Shown in pieces: positions 1 through 11,215 of a stretch of 64,000 nt of DNA. Both the position numbers and the translations under genes were made by a program. The notes under the pieces were generated by a model. That model had not been told where the DNA came from and did not search any database. It was given only the letters and a program-made list of their open reading frames with translations. The stretch lies in NCBI GenBank assembly GCA_028023455.1, contig JAQFVV010006633.1, forward strand, positions 372,001-436,000, given 5' to 3'. Numbering within the stretch: position 1 is the stretch's first letter; each line of letters opens with the position of its first letter. The stretch comes from Epiperipatus broadwayi (Eukaryota > Onychophora > Udeonychophora > Euonychophora > Peripatidae).

Positions 1-106
1 CAATTTTTAATTCTTAAAGAAAATTTTTAAACGCGAACTTTTTAATTTACTTTCATGTTTAATAAATAAATAAAAAGCAATGTAACGAACGTCTGTGCTC
101 GTTACA
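1..106 (-). mobile_element. 5' end of an LTR-like element, cut by the window edge
   Basis: Read on the minus strand, the sequence after an ATATATATA run begins TGTAACG and soon returns to CGTTACA, a terminal hairpin, then continues into A/T-rich sequence with a TTTATTTATTTATTAAA stretch and GCG. The unit at 33,649 starts the same way (TGTAACG, 14 nt, CGTTACATT, then A-rich sequence with AACGC). This suggests two copies of one family, here running off the left edge. The LTR identity is inferred from TG...CA-type ends and the (TA)n flank; no coding part is visible. Confidence 0.45.
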
Positions 107-1189
107 ATATATATATAAACATAATTTATCAATAAAAGAAATTAAATTGGATAACTTGTAATATAATCACAATTCTCACGATTAGCTGTGTAATTTTCAG
201 GGTATTTTAATGTAGAAAATTTCCCTCCCTCAACTTTTCTTATAAATAGTATTGGCTCTTTCAAAATACATCTTTATTGATCATATCATATTCACGATTT
301 CTCCTAAAGGTTTATTCATTTAGTCTCATTGGTTTATAATGATTTATTTGATCACAATTGAAATAAATTCCATATTTCAGTTCTTAGTGTTCTTTTTCAT
401 CTACTATCTCCAAAATTTCTATCCAAGTAAAAATAATACATCTAGTTTTTATGATTTGAATTAACTACTTAAAACTGTACTTCAAAGTTATTTTATCCAG
501 GATTGCCTTTTGATATTTCAAGCATTTACCAAAATAATATATATTTTTAAATCTGCATTTAAAATCTGTGATTACAGATATAATAAATATATAGAAGCAT
601 GTGTCATGGATCCTCAGGTATTCATGTAAAAACTTATAAAATCTATTACTCCCACCTTTACAGCAAGTGGTCAATGATAAATGCATTAAATAAGAGTATG
701 ACTCTTTTTGAATTACTTCAGAGTCTTTCCAATCTAGAAATAAAAATATTCAAATTATTATATCCCCCCCCCTCTTCAAAATAACATTAAATAACACAAA
801 CTATTATATGGGAGGCTTACACACTGCACATAACTATAAAATAAATGACTTTAAAAATTAAAATAAGCTAAAGACTGCACTAGTATAAGAGTAAATTCAT
901 TGCTCTTCAAATTACATTAAATGTTGGTGAAATAATCATCCTTACTTATGAAATTCATTTGAACCATAGAAGGAACACATTTGTGTTATAATATACAAAC
1001 ACATTCTGATAACATTTTTAGCTTTTACAAATATTACAGACACTAATATGCATTATTTTAAGTATATTTACAAAAAAAATGTTAAATTTTTTTTAGATGT
1101 ATTTACTATACATAGTTATTTTCAACAGCTAATATGAAGCTTCAGGATTGCCATAATATTGAGGCATGCATACAAGTAAATCTATTCTT
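107..1189. other. AT-rich intergenic DNA, no gene seen
   Basis: Low-complexity AT-rich sequence with a short C-homopolymer near 764-772. Small open frames at 465-686 (-) and 599-784 (+) overlap on opposite strands and show no recognisable domain, so I treat them as chance. Confidence 0.6.
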
Positions 1190-3180
1190 GGATTCCTTGA
1201 GTTCACTAAAAAAAGATCATGACTGGTTTTAGAACAATTATTAATGATTGGATTAAAAAGAAATGTGAAAATTTCTGCTTGGCTGAATAATAAATTAAAT
1301 ATGGAGCTTCATAATAAATACAGAGGTTTAAATGCAGAAGTTTAATGAATGACTAGAAGACTTAAAATAATTATTGAATCAAAATTGCAAAAAAAATACA
1401 GACATTGATTAATTGTAATCATTCTAGATCTTCTTTTGGTGAACTGAAAACAATTTATAAACTTGAGAAATTGTGTCACAAACCTAATAAATCCAATAAT
1501 AGCACCCTCTTATATGACGAAAATATTTTGAATATGAAAAAAAAGTATTATGATTACCTTTTGAAAAATAATATAAAAATTTGAGATAATGATTTTTAAT
1601 GATATATGTATTTTATCTACTCATTTACATTTGGATAAAAATATCCAATTTAATAAAGTCAAATAGTTCAGTGATCTTAAAAATGAGAAATATAAAGGCT
1701 CTGATAAAATACCTTGCAAGTTTTAAAATATGAAGGTGATAAGTTAGCTTCAAAAATATTTTTTTTTTTTAAAGAATATATGGACTCATGAAGTTGTGCT
1801 ATCTGATGTTAAAAATATTTTATTTCTCCAAATTTTAAATTGAAGGAAATTGACAGAATATCAGTAATTATCATGGAATATCATTATTATTCACTATAGC
1901 AAAACTATTTTCAATATTTTTTTGAATAAATTATTTCCAATTATAGATGAATAGATACTACAAATTAGATAATCAAGAAACATTATAGATAAAAAAAAGT
2001 TTTGTTTCCAGGCAAATATAAGAAAAGTATAAGAAACAAAAAAGTGATTTACATATTTCTTTTAGTAATTTGATCAAGGCAATAAACTCAATAATCATAC
2101 AAAACTATAACTATATATAAAATTAGTTGTTTGAAACCAAAGTTTATTAATATGCATTGTTACTACAAAATGAAAAAGACATATGAAATAAAAGAAAATA
2201 TGCGTGCTTTCAATATTTATGAAGTTATTTTGACACTGTTTACAGTGACTTAATAAAACACGTATCATGATATTGATTTGATAGTGAAATTGAATCAATT
2301 AACAGAAAAAACAAAAATTTCATCTCCTTGGAATCTGGATTTATAGAATGCTAATGATTGTGTTATTTTTTTCAGCAAAAAAAATCGATCTACAGAATGC
2401 ATTTAATGTTTTGAAAGCAACTTATTAAGGTTTAATCTGAATTCTTCATCAGCCAATGATGAAAAAAAAACTTGTCAATAACTTTTAACTTGAATACTTG
2501 TCAATTTAAGAATATAAGCAAATTAAATATCTTAGTAATTTTTTTAATTAGAAAGAAAGACTCAGATACTGAGGAGCAGTTGCTGCTTTCAACAACGAAT
2601 GATAAAATATTTTATCATAGGGAAACTCTTTTAACTTAGATGATTAACAATTTGAGAATATAAACAAATCTAGATATCTTGGTAGTTTTATAATTAAAAA
2701 AAAATGGGTTTGCAAGTTAAAATGTAGCACAGACTTCAACGTACTGCTACAGCATGTAACAGATTTAAAAAATAGGATATTTCATTGCAGAGAAATAACT
2801 ATTGCATGTAAATTATCTATACAAAGAGCAGGTATTTTACATAATTTATCATGTAGAAGTGATAATGGAACACTGTTGATACAACATAAAAACATTAGAA
2901 AACTTCCATTTAAGAATGCACCACACAATTTTATCTGTATAATGACAAGATCATAAAAATATTTAATATGTACTTCAACTTGTTGGATGCGATGTTATAG
3001 AATCCATTGTTGTAATTAAAAATGTAAAATGAGTGAACTAAATACAATGTTGATTGTTTCCACTGAGATGATATAACAGAGAATGAAATTTACTGGAGAA
3101 CTATAATTAAATATTGTGTGGAAGTATTTGAAAAAAGTTATCCTAAAAAAAAATTAAAAGACAGTACAGAAAAATATTAA
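1190..3180 (+). pseudogene. Decayed CR1/L2-like LINE reverse transcriptase
   Basis: This is a dead non-LTR retrotransposon copy readable only across many stops and frameshifts. Fragments occur in the order expected for the C-terminal two thirds of a LINE ORF2. A linker piece reading HDWF lies near 1,219. An RT block like NYRGISLL...F..I is at about 1,860-1,960. RT motif A is near 2,046-2,093 (DLHISFSNLIKA, normally D..KAFD). RT motif C is near 2,349-2,372 (NANDCVIFF, normally YADD) followed, across an A-run frameshift, by DLQNAF. The thumb region reads SRYLGSFI at about 2,669 and then NRIFHCREITIACKLSIQRAG near 2,770-2,840. A tail piece with YWRTIIK lies near 3,090. The catalytic aspartates are mutated. 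No endonuclease domain is seen, so it is 5'-truncated. A SINE-like repeat follows about 90 bp downstream. Class is solid; the clade is my inference. Confidence 0.8.
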
Positions 3181-3270
3181 ATAAGTAGATAAATGAATTA
3201 GCATTCTATATATGGATATATATGTAGTTCCCAGATTGGTGTGTATAATTATTAGAAAGCTTATATCTAG

Positions 3271-3610
3271 AGGTCAACATGGGCATGGCAATAATATTGG
3301 CATCAGCATGGGATTTGGGTTTTCATCATCAGATTTTCAATGATATGGATGGCTGAAGAGTTGGAGATTGGAGTGGATTGAAGTCTGACCATTAAAGTAT
3401 GAAGATTTGCTATCTTAATATAAACTGAGCCCTGATTATATTTATGTGTGGGAGATGATAATCTGGACCAACTGATGAGTACTGGTTTAGAGTGATTATT
3501 TATCTTTTCTACATGTGTGGGGTCATGTTTATCAGTTGTATGAGACAGTGTGGATAGTTGAAGGGTGCTTGAAAATCTGAGTTCAAATCCCCTATGCTTA
3601 TCTCTAGAGA
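3271..3610 (+). repeat. SINE-like repeat, copy 1 (parts A then B)
   Basis: Part A (3,271-3,445, starting AGGTCAACATGGGCATGGC) and part B (3,446-3,605, starting GTGTGGGAGATGATAATCTGG) both recur near 18-19 kb. Part B ends with a Pol III box-B-like site, GAGTTCAAATCC (3,579-3,590), and has a box-A-like TAGTTGAAGGG (3,555-3,565). The boxes lie closer together than in a normal tRNA, so promoter function is doubtful. The repeat nature is certain from the other copies; the SINE label is inference. Confidence 0.7.
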
Positions 3611-6600
3611 TGTTTTTTTTTTACTTTTTTTAGTGGAGTTGAAATGACCATATTTGGTTTTATTAATTGCTGTTGTTGATGATTGAAATTAGAATTAAAA
3701 ACATATCTAAATGAATGTTTTGTTGAAATTAGCTTTCATAAAAGCCCAGGCATGAAGATAAAACAAAAAATAATGAAAACAAGTTATTGTTTGAAGGGGA
3801 AAAAATAATTTTAGCAATGTAAATTTATTGAGGAGAAAAAATGAGATGAGTTCATTTATTAAAAATATTGAGTATAAATTTAGGAGAATTATAAATAATA
3901 TATTAAAAGATTCTGTAGATAAAAAGATGATAAAACTAAAAAAAATATGATTATTGATATAAAAAAGACATGGAAGGGTGCTACTTATGAATTGTTTAAA
4001 ATAAAGAAAAGAATATCGAAACTAGAAGAAAGTTATTACTTTGACTTGTTTTATTCTGCTTTGTAGCAGATAATTAATGATTACAATGAAGTCACATAAT
4101 ATTTTTTAAAATAAATAATAATACACTATGCTGTGAATAATAATTCTTCAAATTCACAATGTTTTGAATAAAAACAACATCTGTCCTATTTAACACTAGA
4201 TTTTTGATGTAAACCTTAGCACAAACTTCAAAATACAATCAATGATATTTTTTTTATATAAAAAACTCTAATAGGAGATGAACAATAGATAATGGTTATG
4301 AATCTTTTTTTACAAAAATGAACCTAATTAAACTTAAAAAGCCTCAAATTATTTGTATTTATTAATTAGTACATTGGTGCCCAAAGATTTTGAAATATTT
4401 TACTTTTCCAAAATTAGATAATGAAACCCAATACCCTCAGAGAAAGACTAATGAATAGTTTGAAGAATTTAAACCATATACTTGAAAACTTTAGTGTCTA
4501 CCAAAATATGTGAACTTTATAACTTTTTTTTAATCAGAAAATTATTATTTCTAATAAGATAAATAAAAAATATCTGTAGTGTCAATATAATAACTGGGCA
4601 ATGAATAACCAGAAGCATACTATATAATTTGATGAATTATGATTTACTCTTCCCTAACTTTTTCAAGGAATAAATCTGACAACCATAAAAAAATGATATC
4701 ACCTTATATCAACTGGATAATGTAGTGGGATAACAATAAAAAATTGGGAACATGATAGACTCATGCTTGAACTAAATCATTATTCTGCATGCACAAACCA
4801 CAGCTGAAGATTCTTAGAATATACTTTGGGAAATATTTAACCAATTGCAATAACATTGTTTTCTAACAATATTTCTAAATAATAATTCTCCGATTAATAT
4901 GACCATTAATATAAGTTCAAAAAACGTGATTTTGTTGTTTTTCATTTCCATAGCATTCTCATTTATATAATATAAATACACAAGCCAATAAAAAAAAACA
5001 AAAAACAAATCTCTCCAAATAATATCTCCAAAACAATTTGGAAGGTTTTATTTTTTTTAAAAAAAAGTGAATATTTTTTTTGCTTCCATTAAAATATTAA
5101 ATAAGTTTTATGTTATTTAGAATACAAGCAATTTTTTATGCAAAGAGGATGCTAAACAATCTTATTAAAGTAACGCAGGGATTACAATTATTTTTTCAAA
5201 TTCTTTTATAGTAGTTATTTTTGCAGTAGAAAGCAAAACATTCTTCTGCCTTAGTTCAATATTTACTTTCAGTAATTAAATTAGTTTCCTTTTGCAAAAA
5301 AATTTTTTATTTTAAATATAAAAATCAGCAAGTTATTATCATTTGTGGAATTGAAATTTTAAATTCTCAAACTAATTGATCGATTTTACATTTAGAAGTG
5401 AAAATATATAGATATGTATACAAACGCGTTTTCCATATTATTAAGTTTACTTTTAACTCAAATATTTAAATTATAATTTTTTTTATTCCATAAGGAAATT
5501 TGAGTATTTTATTAAAATTGACATTGATTACCTCTTCACGATAATAATAACATATTCATTTAAAGTTATTTATCTTTTTAACTTTTAATCTTTTAAAAAG
5601 ATTAAAATGTTAATATTTCTTTTTGTCCTTATTTTTAATTTATCTTAAAATATAAAAATTCTTGCAAAACTGTTATTTCACTTAATTAAAATTGACATTT
5701 TAAAATATGTTTTTATTATATCATAATTAATTAACTGCTTAAGGACAAGCCATTATTCCCCATCTTTAAAAGCTTCCCAAAGCTCTTTATTATGTATATT
5801 TGTACAAGTATAAATAAAAATAAATGATTTTTTAAAAATTAATTAATTATCGTTATTTTACCGTTATTCATTTATAAAATGATTTATAATTTAAGCAATA
5901 AAATAATTTTTACTTTAATTCTAAATTTAATAATAATCTTTCAATTGGTATGTTTGAAATAAATATTTACAATGGAACATAACAATGTGAATGCCTCACT
6001 TCCATGTTTCACAGTAGCAGCTGTTATTATAATAAGATTGATGACTTCTTGTTAATATGCCTCAGTCAGTGTGTACGTTTTTTTATTACTATTATCCTGG
6101 TAATGCTTGAAAATACACACAAATGAAGCTTTTGTATACATCCAACTTTTTGGTTGAATATTTTCTATTTTTTTTTTTTCTTTTTAAATAAAAACTTATT
6201 TTCCTATGTATAAATTATATAGTTTTTTTTAAAAAATATTTACATATAAAGTGAATCCCTTGATAAAAAAATAGAAAACTAAGCATACATATATTCTATA
6301 CTATTTTTTATCATATTCTGTGCAGTTTAGTAAAGTAATAAGAATGGTGTATTCAAAATAAAATAAAAAACTGAAAGAATTTCTCACTGTTAAATTGTAA
6401 AAATAAAAACAAATTTCAGTTGGCCAAATTGAATAAACTTTTTGAACTCAGATATTTTGGTAATCAAATACGATTTGAAATATCAAACAACTGACAATAT
6501 AATTATTTTTATTTTAATTAAATCACACATTTTTATATTTTAGCTATGGTAATTGCTGAAGATCATGTGGTAGCTCAAGTCTTTAATAAAGTTAATTGAA

Positions 6601-8579
6601 CTATGACAATAAATTAAACAATCTAATAAAACTATTAAAACTGCTTGCTCTTAGTGATTTCAACAATAACCTATTTCCATTACTTTATTTTAATCTGTAT
6701 TTGTTATTTCAAATTCCGACTTTTAAAATATGTTAAGCACATTTTCTTCAATAAAAACTGCTGCATGCTCCCTTATCTAATCTGATGTAATAAACCTACT
6801 ATTTCCAATATTAACATAATTGTACAGTATAAAGTTATAACTTGCCCTAATACAATCTTCACAGAAGGTAAACAATTAGTTAAAATTAGTATGATGATCA
6901 GTTTACACTAGTGAAGGATGCTTTATTTTGGAAGAATATATAAAATAATTAATTTTGAATACTGCCCAATTGTCTAGCTTTACAACTCCTATAAATTTAT
7001 ATGTATTTAAAATAATTACAATCTATATTGCACCATATTGATATATCCTGCCCCATGTTATCACACATGTATATTATCAAAAAAAAAATTTTTAATTTTA
7101 AATCATTGTTTTATGGATTATTCATTATTAGAATTGACAATTGATGTCTTCCTTAATTTCATTATATAAATGTGCATACATGTTTTCTTTTAAAAGTTAT
7201 TGATAAATCTAAAATCTCATTATATAGTTGTTTATAGGATTATTAATTATCAGAATTTCCAATTGATATTTTCTTTCATTTCTTAAAGGCACATATATGT
7301 TTTTTTTTAAAAACATCATTGATAAGTCTAAAATCTCATTATATAATTGTTTCATTTTTAAAAACATTTTGAAGTCAAAATAACAATTTTGACTTGTTTT
7401 ATTTTACTTTATTATTTAAGAGTAAGTTTTAGTTCATTTTATCTCATTTTAAAGGCAAAAGAATATACAGTAAACTTAGCATCTTATTTTTTAAAAAAAA
7501 TTAACTAAAACATTTTAATGTTAAAAACATTTTCCCAAATAGCATTGCTTGGTTTTATATATATTTCCAATCGAAGAATTTAACAAATAGATGATAGGTT
7601 ACATTGTCACATATATGAGTCTACATATATGCACATAGTTGATATTTTAAAATATATGTGTTTATAATAATCTCTCGATGAAATTTACAAAATAAACAAG
7701 CTAGTAACAGTGATAGATATTTGCATCATTCAAACAAATTACATAGAAGTCCATGTTGTCAAACTGGAGCTGTTTGCTTTATTCTTTTCCTTTGGATTGT
7801 GTTCTGTTTACACACACATATATATATTGAAACAGTAAGATTTGCTTTGCAGATTATCATTTCACCTTTTCTCACATCTTTCCTGCCCTCATACCTTAGT
7901 TTAAATCCCCAATGTATTGTAGTGTATCTGTAATGTGCTTATATGTCGAAAATCCCACCTAATTTTAAACCACGAGTAAAATGCTCATGTTATATACATA
8001 TATAGTTCTAATGCCCAGCATAAATAACTAATATAAATTATGTGTATGTACACATAAAAATATTCATTTAAAAAGTGGGTTATATGGGTCGTATTTACAC
8101 ACATAATGTGATATATTCATTTTACAAACTTAAGTTAAAATAATATTTTGCTATTTAAAATTATTTCTGTTTAAATCTATTCATAAAAAAAAAGATATTA
8201 CATTTGTAACATTTGTTTTAGTTTTAAATAAAATTATATTCATCTCATAAGTAGATTTAAACATTGAAAATTAAAAAAAGTAAATAAATTGTTATTTTAG
8301 ATTTTAAAATCATGCCATCAATTTTATGTAAAAAGTAAATGAGGGTTGGTCAGAAACAATAGTTTTAATTAATGTATTCTAGTGGATTATCAAGAAATAC
8401 AACAGATGTCCACTTAAGGTATTTTAATTAGAGAAGGTTTTTCTTAAATGAAATTAAAGTTTTAATCCGAATATCTACAAAGTGATTAACAATAATAAAA
8501 TTAATTATAATATTTATTAAATTCCTTTGGATGTTCAGATAAATTTAATTACAGCACTGATTAGATAACAAATCTTTTT
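3611..8579. other. AT-rich intergenic DNA, no gene seen
   Basis: About 5 kb of A/T-rich sequence with homopolymer runs. Small open frames (for example 4,814-5,008 on - and 7,721-7,933 on +) have no recognisable motif or splice context. A stretch near 4,255-4,300 translates as KTLIGDEQ, faintly like a mariner transposase, but nothing around it supports this. Confidence 0.6.
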
Positions 8580-9120
8580 GGGGGTATGTTTGTTATGCTG
8601 CAGGGCAGTATTATTGTACAGCTCTCATATATATAAGGCTGGTTTTATTTTTAATAGGAGTGTGAGCAAGTGAGTAGTAGGCAATTAGTCTTCAAGCAAT
8701 TTGTTATTAAAGTCGGAAATTAGTCATCAGGTAAATTTTAAAGTCTTCAATTATATTTGTGAATCAAAAAGCTATTTTGTAAAAGTTGAATTTGCTGAGA
8801 GTTAAGAATTTATTCCACTACAAGAAGCTAAAGCCAGGTGTATTTGGAGAACTGCACACCCCAACCTTTAACGAGAAATTTAAAATGTCAGAGTAGAGCT
8901 GGCAAGAAGGCTATTTTCCTTTTGGAAATGGCTGTCTGCTGCACATTATGCCATCTAATGCCTTCATTTAAGAATCCATGAAAACTGCTGCTGGTGCTGA
9001 AGATGTGAACTTTGAAACAAAAGTTACTGCCATATTATTGTAAATGCTGCTGCTGTCAAACTAGAAAAGTCTCCATATGAAAATGCATTCAAATGCCCTA
9101 CTTCCGATGAGGTAACCCAA
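8580..9120. other. Moderately complex unique block
   Basis: Sequence here has more even base composition than the flanks, including runs such as CTGCTGCTGGTGCTGAAGATG and CCCAACCTTTAACGAG. No long frame, tRNA or known repeat is apparent. It could be regulatory DNA, an old repeat or a non-coding transcript exon. Confidence 0.3.
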
Positions 9121-9279
9121 TTAACCCAAGAGCTCTTATGAAATTATATTTCTTCTTATAAGATATAGCTAATTTAATTTGTTTTCTATCTTAAAATGTT
9201 TTTTTTTTTTGTAAAATTTCTGTAACTTGATTAGTGTGCTCTGTCTCTATACTTGGGTTAATATTTTGTATTTATTAAT

Positions 9280-9740
9280 CCGTTTTCTTTTGTTATAATG
9301 GTGTGCCAGTATAGCCATCGATCGAGCAAATTACTCCTTTTCTTTTTGCTAAATTAATATGCTGCTGATTAACGTGTTTTAATTATAAATTGGCCCCATT
9401 TTAATATCTCATTAAATAGCTCATTCGAGGGCTATCTTACTATCTTTTAATCATTAAATAATTTTGCATTTAAGAATTCATATGTCTATTTGTTTTAACA
9501 TAATGCAAGGATATGTGCAACTTTTGTTAATGAGTGAATAGTATACAAATGCATGATTGCATATTAATTCCTGTATTCTTATAAAAGCCTGTAATTGTGC
9601 ATTTTCCCATTTTAAATATGTTTTATTGTCTTTTGATTAATTACCAAAACTTATAATTTTGAGGTCGAGAATGTATGGACTTTCTTAAAATAAATATTTG
9701 GAAATTGATTAGGCACTTTATTAAACTAAAATGAATCCTT
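9280..9740. promoter_or_regulatory. Candidate conserved non-coding element (enhancer-like)
   Basis: Dense homeodomain- and POU-type words lie in otherwise non-repetitive sequence: TTAATATGCTGCTGATTAACG and TTTTAATTATAAATTGG near 9,355-9,395, CATTAAAT and ATCATTAAATAATTTTGCAT near 9,450-9,470, and ATGCATGATTGCATATTAAT near 9,550-9,568. It also contains ATCGATCGAG near 9,319. This is the texture of developmental enhancers in gene deserts. It is an inference from motif density only. Confidence 0.35.
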
Positions 9741-9769
9741 TTAAAATATTTTGTATACTTTGTTCGAGT

Positions 9770-10015
9770 GTTGCTGGTAGGTGTATTGGATGTTTGAGAC
9801 CACTTTGTTCCTTCAAGGGCTTTACATGGCTAAGACTGTTTCCCCTTTTCTCTGTGGTTCCCAGTTAGAGAGTGTACTAGAATTGTCACACCTGGGAATT
9901 CTATGCAGTTGACAAGCAGTCACTGAGTACGTGGATGAGTTCAGACTTGGGCTGCCACGTGACACAACTTCCAACAGATTTATGGCAAGACACCATCCGT
10001 ATATCATTTTTCTTA
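9770..10015. other. GC-richer unique block
   Basis: Nearly balanced composition (for example CACGTGACAC, GGGCTGCCACG, TTCCCAGTTAGAG) against a very AT-rich background. It has a 61-codon open frame on the minus strand (9,822-10,007) without recognisable features. It adjoins the enhancer-like block and may be part of the same conserved island or an unrecognised repeat. Confidence 0.3.
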
Positions 10016-10619
10016 TTTATTGATTAGTTAATTTTATTTTGCAAAGCTCCATGGTTTCAATGTACCGCACCCTCCATCCTTTACATTAAAACCTCACTAG
10101 AACCACCAATCTCTTAATGTGAATTTAGTTATTTCCATTGATTTGCATGTCTTAATCACATCCCTTATCTTATTGCTTAACAAGTATCAGTCCATTCTAT
10201 TCTCGAATTCAATAAATGTTTTATTGAAATCTTTATTATCTCAAATCTTTTAATTCAATAATTTATTATATTTACTCAAAGCACCTCACATATCTTCACA
10301 ACCTGAGGTATAGAGAATTAATTAACCAGCAATCATGTAAATTTGACTGACTTTTGTTTTAACATATATTTTTAATTATTCAACATCGCTGTTATACACA
10401 CACAGACACTGAGCATATATATTTGTTAAATCAATAAATATTTTTAATTTTTACTATTTATTTTGATTCTAATTATTTACTTTCTTGATCCACACCACTA
10501 TCTCAGTCTACATCATTTTTATATATCTATTTTGTACCATCCATAGATGTTAGTCTTTTGTTTCTCCCTGACCACTGGCACTGGTAAAAAGGTTATATTA
10601 TTAGAAGCATCATATGTGT
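10016..10619. other. AT-rich intergenic DNA, no gene seen
   Basis: No repeat copy, RNA gene or credible frame was seen here. Confidence 0.6.
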
Positions 10620-10760
10620 TATCATGTATGTAGTGGTGTGAGCATAGACTTTGGATTCGAACTTAGAATTTCTGGGAAGCAGCCCTTATTAGTGTTGATT
10701 TTGGTGTCTGGGTTTAAATTCTGCAGTGTGTTAGCGAGATAGATGAATCTGACCGTTACA
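10620..10760. mobile_element. Terminal fragment of an LTR-like element
   Basis: A GC-richer piece containing a box-B-like GGATTCGAACTTA (near 10,652) ends in GACCGTTACA exactly at an ATATATATATACA run. This matches the ends of the units at 31,906, 36,421 and 45,320, which all stop in TACA at a (TA)n-type flank. In the opposite orientation it would begin TGTAACGG. The left boundary is not resolved. Confidence 0.4.
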
Positions 10761-11049
10761 ATATATATATACACTTCTTTGAGAAAAGATATACTTTTGA
10801 AAAACATTTATTTTTATTACAAAACCAAAAAGAAAATTGATATCTGCTCTTGAAAACAACAGAATGTAAATCAAGGTTTGAATAAGAGCTAAAGTGTAAC
10901 TGCCATCATATTCTAAAAGTTTGTTCTTTATTTTCAGAGATTTCCAAAATGCTGATTTAAAGTCAAATTAAAATATATGCACATGTACCTGGAATACAAT
11001 GTAAATGCCTGTGGATAAAACCAATAATGTTATTACAGACATAAAATAA

Positions 11050-11215
11050 AATTACAAATAAATCAAGTCATATATTACACGACCTAATTTAACAAGCTTA
11101 TATTACAAATGTTATATATAGAGCTCACAAATAAGCCAATAGCAGAAACCAGTCAAGGGTTGGGATATTCTGCAAAGCTTGTTAAGAGCTTATTTACGAG
11201 CTCTATATATAATAA
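11050..11215 (-). repeat. Short inverted-repeat element with a hammerhead-like half site
   Basis: A 24 bp inverted repeat (TATATATAGAGCTC...AATAAGC at 11,113-11,136 and its complement at 11,188-11,211, 22 of 24 matching) bounds a ~100 bp unit. Inside is GCAGAAACCAGTC followed by GGGATATTCTG, similar to the 3' half of the hammerheads at 18.9 and 40.5 kb. The minus strand of 11,050-11,125 (CTCTATATATAACATTTGTAA ... AAATTAGGTC ... GACTTGATTT) recurs on + at 30,000-30,062, so the family is present twice. Confidence 0.5.

Noticed and set aside
2430-2460. Minus-strand CTGATGA that could start a hammerhead
   Set aside because: No helix II followed by GAAA within range; lies inside the LINE relic by chance.
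4255-4300. KTLIGDEQ, resembling a mariner transposase block
   Set aside because: No other mariner motifs or terminal inverted repeats nearby.
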